IMG/VR virus record: IMGVR_UViG_3300042876_000418
Span: 25,962-89,961 of that record
Length of the DNA stretch: 64,000 nucleotides
Source of the DNA: a virus
Strand: one strand, 5' to 3'
The first letter of the stretch is position 1; the number at the start of each line of letters is the position of its first letter. The notes below the pieces were generated by a model. That model saw only the letters and a list, made by a program, of their open reading frames with translations. It ran no database searches and was not told the origin of the DNA. Below, piece after piece: positions 1-7,411 of this stretch. The position numbers were made by a program, and so were the translations under genes.

Positions 1-46
1 CTAAATCAGTTGAATTTATCAGCGTCTTTACGTCGATATTAGGCAT
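1..46 (-). CDS. N-terminus of an unidentified phage gene (cut by window edge)
   Basis: Only the first 15 codons are visible (reading MPNIDVKTLINSTDL), so no function can be given. The ATG at 46 overlaps the stop of the upstream gene by 8 bp, and a strong purine-rich ribosome site (GAGAGGG) lies 5 bases upstream. This marks a translationally coupled second gene of the operon that starts at 764. Confidence 0.6.
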   Translation of the reverse strand, partial: MPNIDVKTLINSTDL

Positions 47-764
47 TGGTACCCTCTCTGTTTATGTACTCAACCACGTCGAAAGCCGTGATTCCGTGAG
101 AGAAGAAAAATTCATTCCAGTTATCCGGCTTGATCTCTAACCCCCGCTCTTTCCTGATTCCTGCCATACCCATCTCCCACCGTTGCGAATCGGGCAGATC
201 GTACCAATCATCATTATGGTAATCGGCTGATGACTGGTCGGGGAACGAGTCGCCCCCGCTGAAACTCAGTACCACGGGAGAATCGCCGGTCATCTCCAGG
301 AGAGAGATTACCTCTTCCCAGCCCTGATTCGCGCGGTAAATTTTCGATTTCAGTCCAACTTTGATAATCTCAGCCATCCACGCCCGGTTAGGACCCTCCA
401 TAAAACAGTGAAGTTCACATTGACCGTGGATCCGCGTGGCAAGTTTGATAGGATCGCTACCGACTACATAAGCCGTATTGAGCGCGACTTCAAACGTGTC
501 GATATTCTTACCGTTCATAGAGAACCCTTCACGATCAGAACCAACCCTAAGCCACAGTCTGAAATTGCGCTCAAATTCGCGTTCATCGCTCAGCGCTACA
601 TAACTATTTGCCGGGAAAACCTTCTTGTACCGTTCCATATTATGCGAAGAGGGTTGCAATACAGCTAAAGCAATCTCGCTAATCAGGCCCCCAAAATACG
701 CCCGCTCCGATCCTCTTACCCCTATTTCGTCACCTTCGATTGAGTGAAAATAAATTCTGCTCAC
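39..764 (-). CDS. Hypothetical phage protein, 241 aa
   Basis: Unrecognised soluble protein without a signal peptide or membrane segment. It is acidic and rich in aromatic residues, with no catalytic motif I can name. The start follows an AGGAGGATC ribosome site and is GTG or ATG-like (the sequence reads CAGTGAGCAG). It is the first gene of a minus-strand operon transcribed from a promoter at 926-954. A long leader hairpin with a T-run lies just before the ribosome site, so expression may be controlled by attenuation. It overlaps the gene fragment at the window edge. Confidence 0.75.
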   Translation of the reverse strand: MSRIYFHSIEGDEIGVRGSERAYFGGLISEIALAVLQPSSHNMERYKKVFPANSYVALSDEREFERNFRLWLRVGSDREGFSMNGKNIDTFEVALNTAYVVGSDPIKLATRIHGQCELHCFMEGPNRAWMAEIIKVGLKSKIYRANQGWEEVISLLEMTGDSPVVLSFSGGDSFPDQSSADYHNDDWYDLPDSQRWEMGMAGIRKERGLEIKPDNWNEFFFSHGITAFDVVEYINREGTNA

Positions 765-773
765 TGATCCTCC

Positions 774-866
774 TGGTAAATAAAAATTCCCAAACTCTTA
801 GCTGGGGACGACCGAGGGACAACGCCTGGCGGGCTAACACGTCATCCACAGCTAACAGTTTGGGAA
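774..866 (-). terminator. Long leader hairpin with terminator T-run (attenuator candidate)
   Basis: On the minus strand TTCCCAAACT (857-866) pairs with AGTTTGGGAA (787-796). TTAGCTG/CAGCTAA and a GGATGAC/GTCGTCC segment extend the stem inward. The stem is followed by TTTTTATTT and then directly by the ribosome site of the 241-aa gene. A terminator between promoter and first gene implies attenuation or antitermination, though this is inferred from structure alone. Confidence 0.6.
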
Positions 867-925
867 CTGTTCTGTCATCCCTTGGCACCGGCTCCGCCAG
901 AAGCCTCGTATGTTGGTGCGCTTTC

Positions 926-954
926 AGTTTACGGCATTTCGGGATCAAAGTCAA
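926..954 (-). promoter_or_regulatory. Sigma70-like promoter for the minus-strand operon
   Basis: Reading the minus strand, TTGACT (954-949) and TAAACT (931-926) are separated by 17 bp. The promoter is divergent from, and only 4 bp away from, the plus-strand promoter at 958, so the two could share an operator or compete. Confidence 0.65.
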
Positions 955-957
955 TAG

Positions 958-986
958 TTGACGGCACCCGTTTTATAGTGTATTAT
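958..986 (+). promoter_or_regulatory. Sigma70-like promoter with AGTGTATTAT motif
   Basis: TTGACG (958-963), a 17-bp spacer and TATTAT (981-986). The 3' part of the spacer plus the -10 reads ATAGTGTATTATG, a motif recurring in other promoters of this window. It drives the gene at 1030. Confidence 0.7.
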
Positions 987-1029
987 GTTTCCATATCAAC
1001 CTATTCCAAACTAGAGAGGATACCTACTT

Positions 1030-1287
1030 ATGCCCCCTGTAAAAACGTTCAACGCCCAAGCAACATTCCCGCTCACGACCAGCGCGAATGAAGCGCTCCA
1101 AAATATCGCCCTGCGTCACAAGGAAAAGAAGTCAGACACGCTTCGGCGCGCATCGAACCTCGTTATTTTCCTGGACAATGCAGATCGCGATTCCACCCGG
1201 CGACTGCTGGTCACTGACAGTCTGTCCGAAATTGCCGCCCTGCTTCACAAGATCGCCGGCGAAATCGAACAGGCCGCCCAGCCCTAA
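1030..1287 (+). CDS. Small hypothetical protein, 85 aa
   Basis: Unknown small protein with a predicted helical C-terminal half. Residues around KEKKSDTLRRASNL suggest a basic helix that could contact DNA, but no known fold is evident. The start ATG follows GAGAGGAT. It is monocistronic: a clear promoter at 958 and a strong hairpin terminator at 1304. Its position beside a divergent promoter pair would fit a regulator, which is inference only. Confidence 0.6.
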   Translation: MPPVKTFNAQATFPLTTSANEALQNIALRHKEKKSDTLRRASNLVIFLDNADRDSTRRLLVTDSLSEIAALLHKIAGEIEQAAQP

Positions 1288-1303
1288 CCCGGCCCATGCA
1301 GCC

Positions 1304-1336
1304 ACAAAACACCCCGCCAATCGCGGGGTGTTTTGT
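1304..1336 (+). terminator. Intrinsic terminator
   Basis: A 14-bp perfect stem (ACAAAACACCCCGC / GCGGGGTGTTTTGT) with a 5-base loop, followed by TT. It ends the transcript of the 85-aa gene and isolates it from the next promoter. Confidence 0.8.
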
Positions 1337-1344
1337 TTGGGGGC

Positions 1345-1373
1345 TTGTATTACATTGTATATCGTGATATCAT
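1345..1373 (+). promoter_or_regulatory. Promoter-like sequence with GTATTAC motif
   Basis: TTGTAT (1345-1350), a 17-bp spacer and TATCAT (1368-1373). The -35/spacer reads TTGTATTACATTGTATATCG, sharing GTATTAC with other phage promoters in this window. It would drive the operon starting at 1407. Confidence 0.5.
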
Positions 1374-1406
1374 AGGAGAACCTTAGTAAAGCCGGAGGGC
1401 GAAGCA

Positions 1407-2012
1407 ATGCGAGAATTACGCAGTGAACCAGATCGTTCCAAGTGGTACCGCCTGCCTGAGCGGGAATCGGTGAAGCACGTCACCTCCCTGCCCATTGGCA
1501 CGCGGATCACGACTGCCCGCCAGATCGCGCGGGTGGGGTACTACTACGAACCCAACGACGCCCCGATCTTTGATATCGCCAAAATGCGGATTCCGTTCCT
1601 GGAAGGGCGTCTCGATCATACCGTCAACGAACGCGAGATGAACGATCTAATCAAGGCGCTCGGGATCAAGGATGATCAATTCTACCGTTGGGTGGATTAC
1701 CAGAATCGTGGCCGCTGGCAAAGATCGAAATCTGCCGGGCAGGATTATGACGGCATGAGAGTCGCGTGGTATCAGAATTGCGATTACTCCAAAGATTACC
1801 CATTGACAATCACAGGGACGAAAGCGGCATGGCAAGGGGAATACTACGCGCCAGATAGCTGGGTATCCCATACCGAATACGGGGATGAACACGAATATGA
1901 ACCCGGTGGCCTGTCCAATCGGGCATATCTCAAGTATTACATCTGCGAAGAGTCATGGTCGGGGCGAGTCGTTTTCGTCCATCCCCTTGACGCCCGGGAG
2001 GTGAAAAAGTGA
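1407..2012 (+). CDS. Hypothetical phage protein, 201 aa
   Basis: Unknown, soluble, rich in Tyr and Trp and in charged residues. No signal peptide, membrane segment or recognisable catalytic motif. It begins a run of tightly coupled genes: its stop overlaps the start of the next gene (2009). The start follows CCGGAGGGCGAAGCA, a good ribosome site. Confidence 0.65.
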   Translation: MRELRSEPDRSKWYRLPERESVKHVTSLPIGTRITTARQIARVGYYYEPNDAPIFDIAKMRIPFLEGRLDHTVNEREMNDLIKALGIKDDQFYRWVDYQNRGRWQRSKSAGQDYDGMRVAWYQNCDYSKDYPLTITGTKAAWQGEYYAPDSWVSHTEYGDEHEYEPGGLSNRAYLKYYICEESWSGRVVFVHPLDAREVKK

Positions 2013-2332
2013 AAGGTATCGTACCGTCCGAATCGCCTGCCCAATTCGAGCGCGGGCAGAATGAGTTATTCCAGGCCGAGAAGGCCGCCGCGAATCAGTG
2101 GATCGCAAACCTGCGCGCGGTGGGAATCGCAATGGCTACCCCGGCCATCTGGGCGGATGAAAACGATTGCACAATTCACCCGATTCAGCCGTACTTCAAC
2201 GATGGGGTAACAGTCGGATCTATGGTCGCCATTGGGACGCCGGGCAACTTCCGGGTAGTGCAAATCCTGGCTAAGGCGAACGGGTATTATCGCTACGGTC
2301 CGGTAGATGACCAGGACGTGCCGTCTATCTAA
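2009..2332 (+). CDS. Hypothetical phage protein, 107 aa
   Basis: Start codon overlaps the preceding stop by 4 bp (GTGA), so translation is probably coupled; a GGGAGGTG ribosome site precedes it. No domain recognised. The C-terminal half (GVTVGSMVAIGTPGNFRVVQ) looks like a small beta-rich fold. Confidence 0.6.
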   Translation: MKGIVPSESPAQFERGQNELFQAEKAAANQWIANLRAVGIAMATPAIWADENDCTIHPIQPYFNDGVTVGSMVAIGTPGNFRVVQILAKANGYYRYGPVDDQDVPSI

Positions 2333-2351
2333 CCACTCCCCTTTCCCGGCC

Positions 2352-2412
2352 CCCTCTCCAGGAATCACACCCCTCTAGGCTCCCGCAAGCTAGAATCGGG
2401 GTTTGGAGAGGG
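2352..2412 (+). ncRNA. Nested hairpin in intergenic RNA
   Basis: CCCTCTCCA (2352-2360) pairs with TGGAGAGGG (2404-2412). Inside it ACCCC (2369-2373) pairs with GGGGT (2398-2402), and an inner TCTAGGCT/AGCTAGA stem closes on CCCGCA. The element lies between the 107-aa gene and the zinc-binding gene at 2436. It has no T-run, so it is more likely an mRNA stability or translation element than a terminator. Confidence 0.45.
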
Positions 2413-2435
2413 CAGTAGGGGGGTGAAAGGAAACC

Positions 2436-2651
2436 ATGAGACAGAATCGTAAATTCAAGCCACAAATCAGGCCCCGGCGGAAAGCCGTCAAACTGTATTT
2501 CACTCCCACAGGGCGAAGGATAACGGACGCGATTGTCCAGCACGAAGAGCGGGTCATCTGCCCGATCTGCGAGGCGGCGGTTATTCAGGATGAATTCTTG
2601 AGTATCAACGGGCGCGAATTGTGCCTGTATTGTTTTGAGAATGGAGAATAA
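2436..2651 (+). CDS. Small zinc-binding protein, 71 aa
   Basis: The basic N-terminus (RQNRKFKPQIRPRRK) is followed by a CPIC ... CLYC arrangement near residues 47-67, a typical four-cysteine zinc knuckle. A GGGGTGAAAGG ribosome site precedes the ATG. It probably binds nucleic acid or a protein partner; the exact role is unknown. Confidence 0.6.
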   Translation: MRQNRKFKPQIRPRRKAVKLYFTPTGRRITDAIVQHEERVICPICEAAVIQDEFLSINGRELCLYCFENGE

Positions 2652-2655
2652 AAAC

Positions 2656-2877
2656 ATGAATAAACCTTGGTTGCAAAACGTTGATCCGACACAAGAATGC
2701 AATCCCGATGATTCCGCGATTCGGGCGGGATTGCCTGAAATCGACAAGCCGGTATTTGTCAAACTAGAAGGCGACAAAAACAAGAAAGAGTACAACGCCC
2801 GTTATCTGGGCGGTAATTTATGGACGGTTGCAGGTAAGATCGTGTCTACCTGCTCAATCGCAAATTGGCGTTATTAG
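2656..2877 (+). CDS. Hypothetical protein, 73 aa
   Basis: The ATG at 2656 is chosen because GGAG lies about 9 bases upstream; an upstream in-frame ATG at 2641 is inside the ribosome site. No family recognised. It sits immediately upstream of parA and may be co-transcribed with it. Confidence 0.5.
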   Translation: MNKPWLQNVDPTQECNPDDSAIRAGLPEIDKPVFVKLEGDKNKKEYNARYLGGNLWTVAGKIVSTCSIANWRY

Positions 2878-2889
2878 GAGAATTGAACC

Positions 2890-3642
2890 ATGAAAACTAT
2901 CTGTATCACCAACCAAAAAGGCGGGGTAGGAAAGACTACCACTGCCGTTAGTCTGGCCCACGGGCTGGCCCTACTGAAAAAGAAAGTGCTGTTGATCGAC
3001 TTTGACCCCCAGGGTCAAGCCGCAACCTGCCTGAATATGGAGCCGCGCAACGATGTATTCAACTGGCTGATTAGCGAGTCTCCCTACGACTCATGTGCCC
3101 AGGAAACCAGCCGGCCCCGCTTGCACCTGCTGGCAGGTAGCAAGAAAACGGCCACCGCTCAGACGGTCATCACCTCCAATCGTGAGCCGGTTGAATTTAT
3201 CAAGCAAGCCATCCAAGTGCTACTCAAAGGCCGCGGCTTCGATTACGTAATCCTGGACACGGCCCCCAGCCTGGGCGGCATTCAAGAGTTGGCTATTTTC
3301 GCTTCTGACTACCTGGTTATCCCGGCTTCGTGCAATTTCCTCCCGGTCGAGTCCATCGGTAAGACGCTTGAGACCGCCGGCGTCTTACGTGAGCGATTCG
3401 GGTGGGGTGGGCATCTGATTGGAATCCTCCCTACATTCCTTGACGAAAGGACCAACGAGTCGACTACCGTGTACAACGAGATCCGCGCGAAATTCAACGG
3501 GCAGACATTGACCCCGATTCACGCGGCTACTGTCCTTTCCGAGTGCCCGGCTGAAGGGTTGACCATCTTCGAGAAAGCACCCAAGAGTCGGGCGTCCAAC
3601 GAGTATGGCGCTCTTGTGCGCAAAGTCGCTGAGGTGAAATAA
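2890..3642 (+). CDS. parA: ParA/Soj-type partition ATPase
   Basis: ParA-family Walker ATPase that uses ATP-dependent DNA binding to segregate low-copy DNA. The 250-aa protein has the deviant Walker A KGGVGKTT (residues 9-16), LLIDFDPQG (about 35-43) and Walker B VILDTAPSLG (about 120). It lacks the long N-terminal helix-turn-helix of type Ia ParA, so it is the short type Ib/Soj class. It overlaps the downstream ribbon-helix-helix gene (TAATG) and is followed by 11-bp iterons, completing a partition cassette. Confidence 0.93.
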   Translation: MKTICITNQKGGVGKTTTAVSLAHGLALLKKKVLLIDFDPQGQAATCLNMEPRNDVFNWLISESPYDSCAQETSRPRLHLLAGSKKTATAQTVITSNREPVEFIKQAIQVLLKGRGFDYVILDTAPSLGGIQELAIFASDYLVIPASCNFLPVESIGKTLETAGVLRERFGWGGHLIGILPTFLDERTNESTTVYNEIRAKFNGQTLTPIHAATVLSECPAEGLTIFEKAPKSRASNEYGALVRKVAEVK

Positions 3643-3950
3643 TGGCCCGCCGATCTTCCACCGCTGCAATTTCAGATGAACCCGTTTCGGCATTCCTGCC
3701 GCCGGCGGAATCGCGCTCAAAGCGTGATCGTAGTTGGGAAGCCGAACAACGCAAGAAGGGTGTGGTCACCTATCGAGGAATCCCGTCCGATGTCACAGCG
3801 AAAATTCGCGCCGTGTCCGAGGAGTTGGATGTCCCCGTGGGCGACGTGGTGCGCCTGTTTTTGGAGCACGGGTTAGCCCAATACAAGGCAGGTGTGCTGC
3901 CCATGAAACCCCGGCTAATCAAGGGCAAGTATGGTCTCTACGGAAAATGA
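3642..3950 (+). CDS. Ribbon-helix-helix centromere-binding protein candidate
   Basis: 102-aa basic protein with a disordered N-terminus (about 35 aa) and a C-terminal segment VTYRGIPSDV ... followed by two helices ending near LFLEHGL, which fits a ribbon-helix-helix fold. Small RHH proteins (ParG/Omega type) partner short ParA ATPases and bind iteron centromeres. The evidence is the fold pattern, the ATG overlapping the parA stop, and the iterons starting about 25 bp downstream. Confidence 0.65.
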   Translation: MARRSSTAAISDEPVSAFLPPAESRSKRDRSWEAEQRKKGVVTYRGIPSDVTAKIRAVSEELDVPVGDVVRLFLEHGLAQYKAGVLPMKPRLIKGKYGLYGK

Positions 3951-3974
3951 GATATTTTTTTGTCCTCAGCCTTG

Positions 3975-4053
3975 CCGCTTGCGTCAATGTAAGCGGGCTG
4001 TAAGCGGCATGTAAGCGGCGTGAATACTTGACGCTTGCGGAGTGGTAAGCGGT
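3975..4053 (+). repeat. Iterons: probable partition (centromere) site
   Basis: GTAAGCGGSNT occurs three times at exact 11-bp period (3989, 4000, 4011), with a further GTAAGCGG at 4045. CGCTTGCG elements flank the array (about 3977 and 4032). Exact helical-turn spacing directly downstream of parA and an RHH gene is the expected layout of a type Ib centromere. An alternative is a replication-iteron array, but no initiator is adjacent. Confidence 0.75.
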
Positions 4054-4154
4054 AAGACTACAGGACGGGCTGAGACAAAAATTCACGGTATAGACGCAGG
4101 ATTTTACACAGTAGTGAAAATAGGCCCGGAATCTGGTAAAAGGTAGGCGTAAGG

Positions 4155-4682
4155 ATGATGAAGAAAACGAAAGTCGGTAACGGAATATTCACATCGTTTG
4201 AAATTGCGAATGGGGCGTGGTTCACCTGTACCCGATCCGCCTGTGGACATACGGAGTATTCAAGCGGGCGGTATTATCTCAAGCGGGCGAATCGCTGCCC
4301 GGTGTGCAAGTATGGGCTGTTCCTGTCTGAATTCTTTCTGAAAACTTACACCGCCTGGCTGGAAGAAAACGAGCCAACATTGCAACGGATGATTGCAGAT
4401 CATCACCGCTACCTGGCTACCCTGCGCGAAAAGTCGTTTTCCATCATGCTCAACGCCGCCGTGGATTGGCAATACCTGACGGTCAAAGCCGGGCGCATGG
4501 CCCATAAAAGCGAGTGCGATTCGTGGCTGATGACGCGGTACGGAATAGACGAATGCGCCGCGCGGGATATCACCAACACGATCACGTCCGGCCCGCGCCA
4601 CTTTATCACCGGTAACGATGGGGTATCGTGGATCGCTACCCGGCCAGAGCCGAAGGAGGAAGACTACCCAGACTTGAAATAA
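4155..4682 (+). CDS. Zinc-ribbon hypothetical protein, 175 aa
   Basis: Near the N-terminus, CTRSACGH and CPVC (about residues 25-51) form a zinc-ribbon-like cluster; the rest is helical without a known motif. Two adjacent ATGs (4155, 4158) follow GTAAGGATG. It follows the iterons, so it may be transcribed from a promoter inside them (TTGACG at about 4028). Confidence 0.6.
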   Translation: MMKKTKVGNGIFTSFEIANGAWFTCTRSACGHTEYSSGRYYLKRANRCPVCKYGLFLSEFFLKTYTAWLEENEPTLQRMIADHHRYLATLREKSFSIMLNAAVDWQYLTVKAGRMAHKSECDSWLMTRYGIDECAARDITNTITSGPRHFITGNDGVSWIATRPEPKEEDYPDLK

Positions 4683-4692
4683 GGACGATTCT

Positions 4693-4713
4693 CACTGTCC
4701 ATTTATGACAGTG
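4693..4713. repeat. Inverted repeat CACTGTC-7-GACAGTG (operator candidate)
   Basis: Perfect 7-bp arms around CATTTAT; the core TGTCCATTTATGACA recurs at 31670 and 50987 and, with one change, at 19681. It lies 11 bp after a stop codon and upstream of the gene at 4796. Confidence 0.6.
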
Positions 4714-4778
4714 TAAAACGATAATTTTAATCTATTTCTAATATAACGGATGTATTATTGAACTAGAAACAAATTTCA

Positions 4779-4792
4779 GTTCTGGAGGGAAC
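4779..4792 (+). promoter_or_regulatory. Shine-Dalgarno hairpin GTTC-TGGAGG-GAAC
   Basis: The ribosome site TGGAGG forms the loop of a 4-bp GTTC/GAAC stem ahead of the ATG at 4796. The same 14 bases occur at 27702 and, on the minus strand, at 45071-45084. Confidence 0.5.
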
Positions 4793-4795
4793 GAG

Positions 4796-5143
4796 ATGAT
4801 TACAGTAAATTGTCACAGTGGCGGTACGGACTATCAGGCAGAAATTGAACCCGGAAAAAACATCACGGTCAAGGCGACGGTAGTAGTCGGCTATACCAGT
4901 TCACCTATCACCCCGAAAACGCAAGATTTTGAAACCTCTTTCAACCTGGGCGACAAAGCCGAATATGATAGTTATAACTTATCGTATTACGGGACGATTA
5001 CCAAAATTTCCCCTAAGCAGGTTTGGATTGAGGATCACGGCACGACTCGCCGCCTGAAGATCGAAGATTTCTGCTGGCGCAATTATCGGTTCAATCTCAA
5101 GCAAACCATTGAAAGTAATTCCTTGACTCTGCAAAGTATTTAG
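4796..5143 (+). CDS. Hypothetical protein, 115 aa
   Basis: Unrecognised, beta-rich (alternating hydrophobic stretches such as GKNITVKATVVVGYTSS). Its central segment LGDKAEYDSYNLSYYGTITKI followed by VWIEDHGT looks like a small SH3-like barrel. It is the first gene of the operon running to 7379 and has a hairpin-bound ribosome site. Confidence 0.6.
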   Translation: MITVNCHSGGTDYQAEIEPGKNITVKATVVVGYTSSPITPKTQDFETSFNLGDKAEYDSYNLSYYGTITKISPKQVWIEDHGTTRRLKIEDFCWRNYRFNLKQTIESNSLTLQSI

Positions 5144-5156
5144 GTATAGAGGGAAT

Positions 5157-5534
5157 ATGAAACCAATTTTCTATAAAGCCGAATCGCGCTGGATATGTGC
5201 CCCAGGTGGGCTACTTGACCCAACCGAGTGCCGCTTGATCGTGGACGAATTGAACGCTACCGGATTCAAGATCGGGGTCTATGTCCGATTACGGACTGGC
5301 GGCACAATCGGAATTGTTACCGATATTGACGGTTGCAAGCCGGTTGTTAGTTTCGAGAACGGCATTGAGGATACCATAGCCGATTCTCTGCCCGCCACTT
5401 ATTATGAGGTCGTGTCTCAAACGGCCTATGAAGCCGAACTGCAAGCCAACGCCGAATACGTGGAAGAGTGCGCCCGGCGTAATCAGGGAGCCTCCGAAAA
5501 ATGGGGCTTTGTGTTTCAGGAATATGGAGGATGA
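5157..5534 (+). CDS. Hypothetical protein, 125 aa
   Basis: A predicted SH3/KOW-like segment (VYVRLRTGGTIGIVTDIDG, then VVSFENG) resembles those of the paired genes at 32239 and 32591. The start follows TAGAGGGAAT. The next gene starts 2 bp after its stop. Function unknown. Confidence 0.6.
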   Translation: MKPIFYKAESRWICAPGGLLDPTECRLIVDELNATGFKIGVYVRLRTGGTIGIVTDIDGCKPVVSFENGIEDTIADSLPATYYEVVSQTAYEAELQANAEYVEECARRNQGASEKWGFVFQEYGG

Positions 5535-5535
5535 A

Positions 5536-6003
5536 ATGAAAATCGCTGTTATCCTTTTACTCACCGCTGTTATCGCCTTGGGATTGTGGTCTTTGATCCC
5601 GCCACAAAGTACTGCCGCGACTCGTCTTGACGTGGTTGAGGGTTGGGTATCCAGCCTGGACAAGCCGTCTACCAATCGCGGGATCGCTTACCATACCGAA
5701 AACTCAGGCATGACCTACGTTAGCCCGGCGGGCGGGATGGCGATCATGAAATGGGATGTTGACGGCGTGGGTGTTGGATTCGTGCTGCTCCGCAACCGGG
5801 GCGCGTGGTACAACGATAACGGCGGGTTTATCTCCAGCCCGACTACATGGGCCACTATTCGAGATGGAATCGTGGCGCTCGGATGGAGTGAGGCTGAAAC
5901 CGGAAAACAGAATCCCGGTAAAATGTCGGTAATGAAGGACGAAATCGACTCCGATGCAGGCTTGTCAATCTCTGATTTTTTGGCGAAGTTGGAAGGAAAA
6001 TAA
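5536..6003 (+). CDS. Secreted or membrane-anchored hypothetical protein, 155 aa
   Basis: Starts with one hydrophobic segment (IAVILLLTAVIALGLWSLI, residues 3-21), a signal peptide or anchor; the remainder would lie outside the cytoplasm. The ATG at 5536, preceded by TGGAGGATG, is chosen over farther upstream starts because those overlap the previous gene extensively. No enzyme motif is visible. Superinfection exclusion or another envelope function would be a guess. Confidence 0.6.
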   Translation: MKIAVILLLTAVIALGLWSLIPPQSTAATRLDVVEGWVSSLDKPSTNRGIAYHTENSGMTYVSPAGGMAIMKWDVDGVGVGFVLLRNRGAWYNDNGGFISSPTTWATIRDGIVALGWSEAETGKQNPGKMSVMKDEIDSDAGLSISDFLAKLEGK

Positions 6004-6005
6004 AC

Positions 6006-6218
6006 ATGTGGCGCGATGGAATTTTTATCGAACAGGGTGATTACGAATCCGATCTGATTTACTGCTCGGAGTGCGAGGTTCTTTTTAGCGGATCGCCAGA
6101 AATGCGCATTGAGCAGAAAACGGGCGGGAATCCGGGCGAAGAATTCCCGATTGACGTGGTGATTGCAAAGTACGCCTGTACAAATTGCGGGCATACGTGG
6201 GAAGAGGTGCAAGGATGA
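6006..6218 (+). CDS. Zinc-ribbon protein, 70 aa
   Basis: Two CxxC pairs (YCSEC near residue 19, ACTNCG near 58) separated by about 36 residues form a zinc ribbon. Starts 2 bp after the previous stop and overlaps the next start (6215). Confidence 0.6.
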   Translation: MWRDGIFIEQGDYESDLIYCSECEVLFSGSPEMRIEQKTGGNPGEEFPIDVVIAKYACTNCGHTWEEVQG

Positions 6219-6640
6219 AACAATCCGATCTTGATAAGCTGGAAGAGTTGCGCGCCAAAGCGGATATGCCGCGCGTGATGAAATTTAGCCCGGATAGTTT
6301 GAACGGGTGGAACACAATGTATATGCTCGTGCCTGAGTTCGGTAAGGTGCCCGGAATCGGGATTGAAATTTGTGAGCCAGTCCCAGGATTCGGGGATCTG
6401 GAAAAGCAGAAAACCCGCGCTGAGTATGTTGCCCTGGTCTGCAATATCGCCCCTGCCCTGGCTAAATCTAACGCAGCTATGATCGCCATCATGCGTGACG
6501 CTATTGAGCGGGCGATTGAAGCACAAGAGGAATGGGCGGACGTTGAATTGCCCTACGCGCCCGAGTGGGTGTACCCACTCCGCCAGATCGTCAATCTACT
6601 GACGAATGCCGTCGCTCAGGCTGAGGGGGAATCGTCATGA
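6215..6640 (+). CDS. Hypothetical protein, 141 aa
   Basis: Helical acidic protein, unrecognised. The start at 6215 has GTGCAAGG ahead and overlaps the preceding stop (ATGA), so translation is coupled; an upstream in-frame start would overlap the zinc-ribbon gene by 30 bp more. Confidence 0.6.
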   Translation: MKQSDLDKLEELRAKADMPRVMKFSPDSLNGWNTMYMLVPEFGKVPGIGIEICEPVPGFGDLEKQKTRAEYVALVCNIAPALAKSNAAMIAIMRDAIERAIEAQEEWADVELPYAPEWVYPLRQIVNLLTNAVAQAEGESS

Positions 6641-6954
6641 CACAATGGAGATTGGAAATCGACAACGATGATGACGACCCAAAGAAATGCGTAAACGCGC
6701 CGATCATGGCATGGGTCTGGGACGGTGAAAATTCCGTAATTTGTCGCCCAATCCGAGATGAACGCGACCGCAAAAACATGCGCCTGATTACTGCGTCTCC
6801 CAGGCTGCTTGAGGCGTGCAAACTTCAAATTTCATTTCTGCGCACGCTGCGCGATAATTACCCGGACTTATGGGATCAAATCGTCAACATATCATCCGTC
6901 ACAGCATGGGACGAATTGAAAACCGCTATTCGTGAGGCTGAGGCGGAATCATGA
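6637..6954 (+). CDS. Hypothetical protein, 105 aa
   Basis: Acidic N-terminus, then a region (SPRLLEACKLQISFLRTLRD) resembling small phage proteins of unknown role. The ATG overlaps the previous stop (ATGA); the stop overlaps the next gene. Confidence 0.6.
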   Translation: MTQWRLEIDNDDDDPKKCVNAPIMAWVWDGENSVICRPIRDERDRKNMRLITASPRLLEACKLQISFLRTLRDNYPDLWDQIVNISSVTAWDELKTAIREAEAES

Positions 6955-7379
6955 CTATTCGATTTCTTCTCCAGCACATCCGCCGTCCTGTCAAGCCTGA
7001 TGAAACCGTACCTGACTCAGACTGGCATACCATGACCGCGCATACGAGCGAGAGCGCCGCGGATAAGGCGCTCGGTCGTGCTTACGGTAAAATGATGGAA
7101 CGTTGCGGAATCAAATGGGATGACTCGTTCCGGGTTACGCCGGCGAAGGATACCGTAATCTCGTTTTCGTTCATCTGCAAAGGTTACGCGAATCCAGATC
7201 AGCACGAGTTTACCCCATGCCCTGATAACGCGATGGAAGTTACCACGGTGATATGGAAGTCTAAAACCGCAAAACCGCCCATCGTAACGTCACGGCCCTG
7301 GTATTCACAATTGCAATGCGAAAACTGCAATGAACTCGAAAGGCAGTGCTACGAAAATAAAAACCGGGCAGTGAGTTAG
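6951..7379 (+). CDS. Hypothetical protein, 142 aa
   Basis: Last gene of the 4796-7379 operon. No recognised domain; a CxxC near the C-terminus (QCENCNELERQC) may bind metal. Overlaps the preceding stop by 4 bp and is followed by a terminator hairpin shared with the converging minus-strand genes. Confidence 0.6.
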   Translation: MTIRFLLQHIRRPVKPDETVPDSDWHTMTAHTSESAADKALGRAYGKMMERCGIKWDDSFRVTPAKDTVISFSFICKGYANPDQHEFTPCPDNAMEVTTVIWKSKTAKPPIVTSRPWYSQLQCENCNELERQCYENKNRAVS

Positions 7380-7391
7380 GTCACCGCCCGG
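7363..7391. terminator. Hairpin between convergent operons
   Basis: CCGGGC-AG-TGA pairs with TCA-CC-GCCCGG. It overlaps the 3' end of the 142-aa gene and lies downstream of the minus-strand gene ending at 7412. No long T-run, so it is a weak terminator or an mRNA-end-protecting stem. Confidence 0.5.
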
Positions 7392-7411
7392 CCCGCCAGT
7401 TAGGAATTTAG

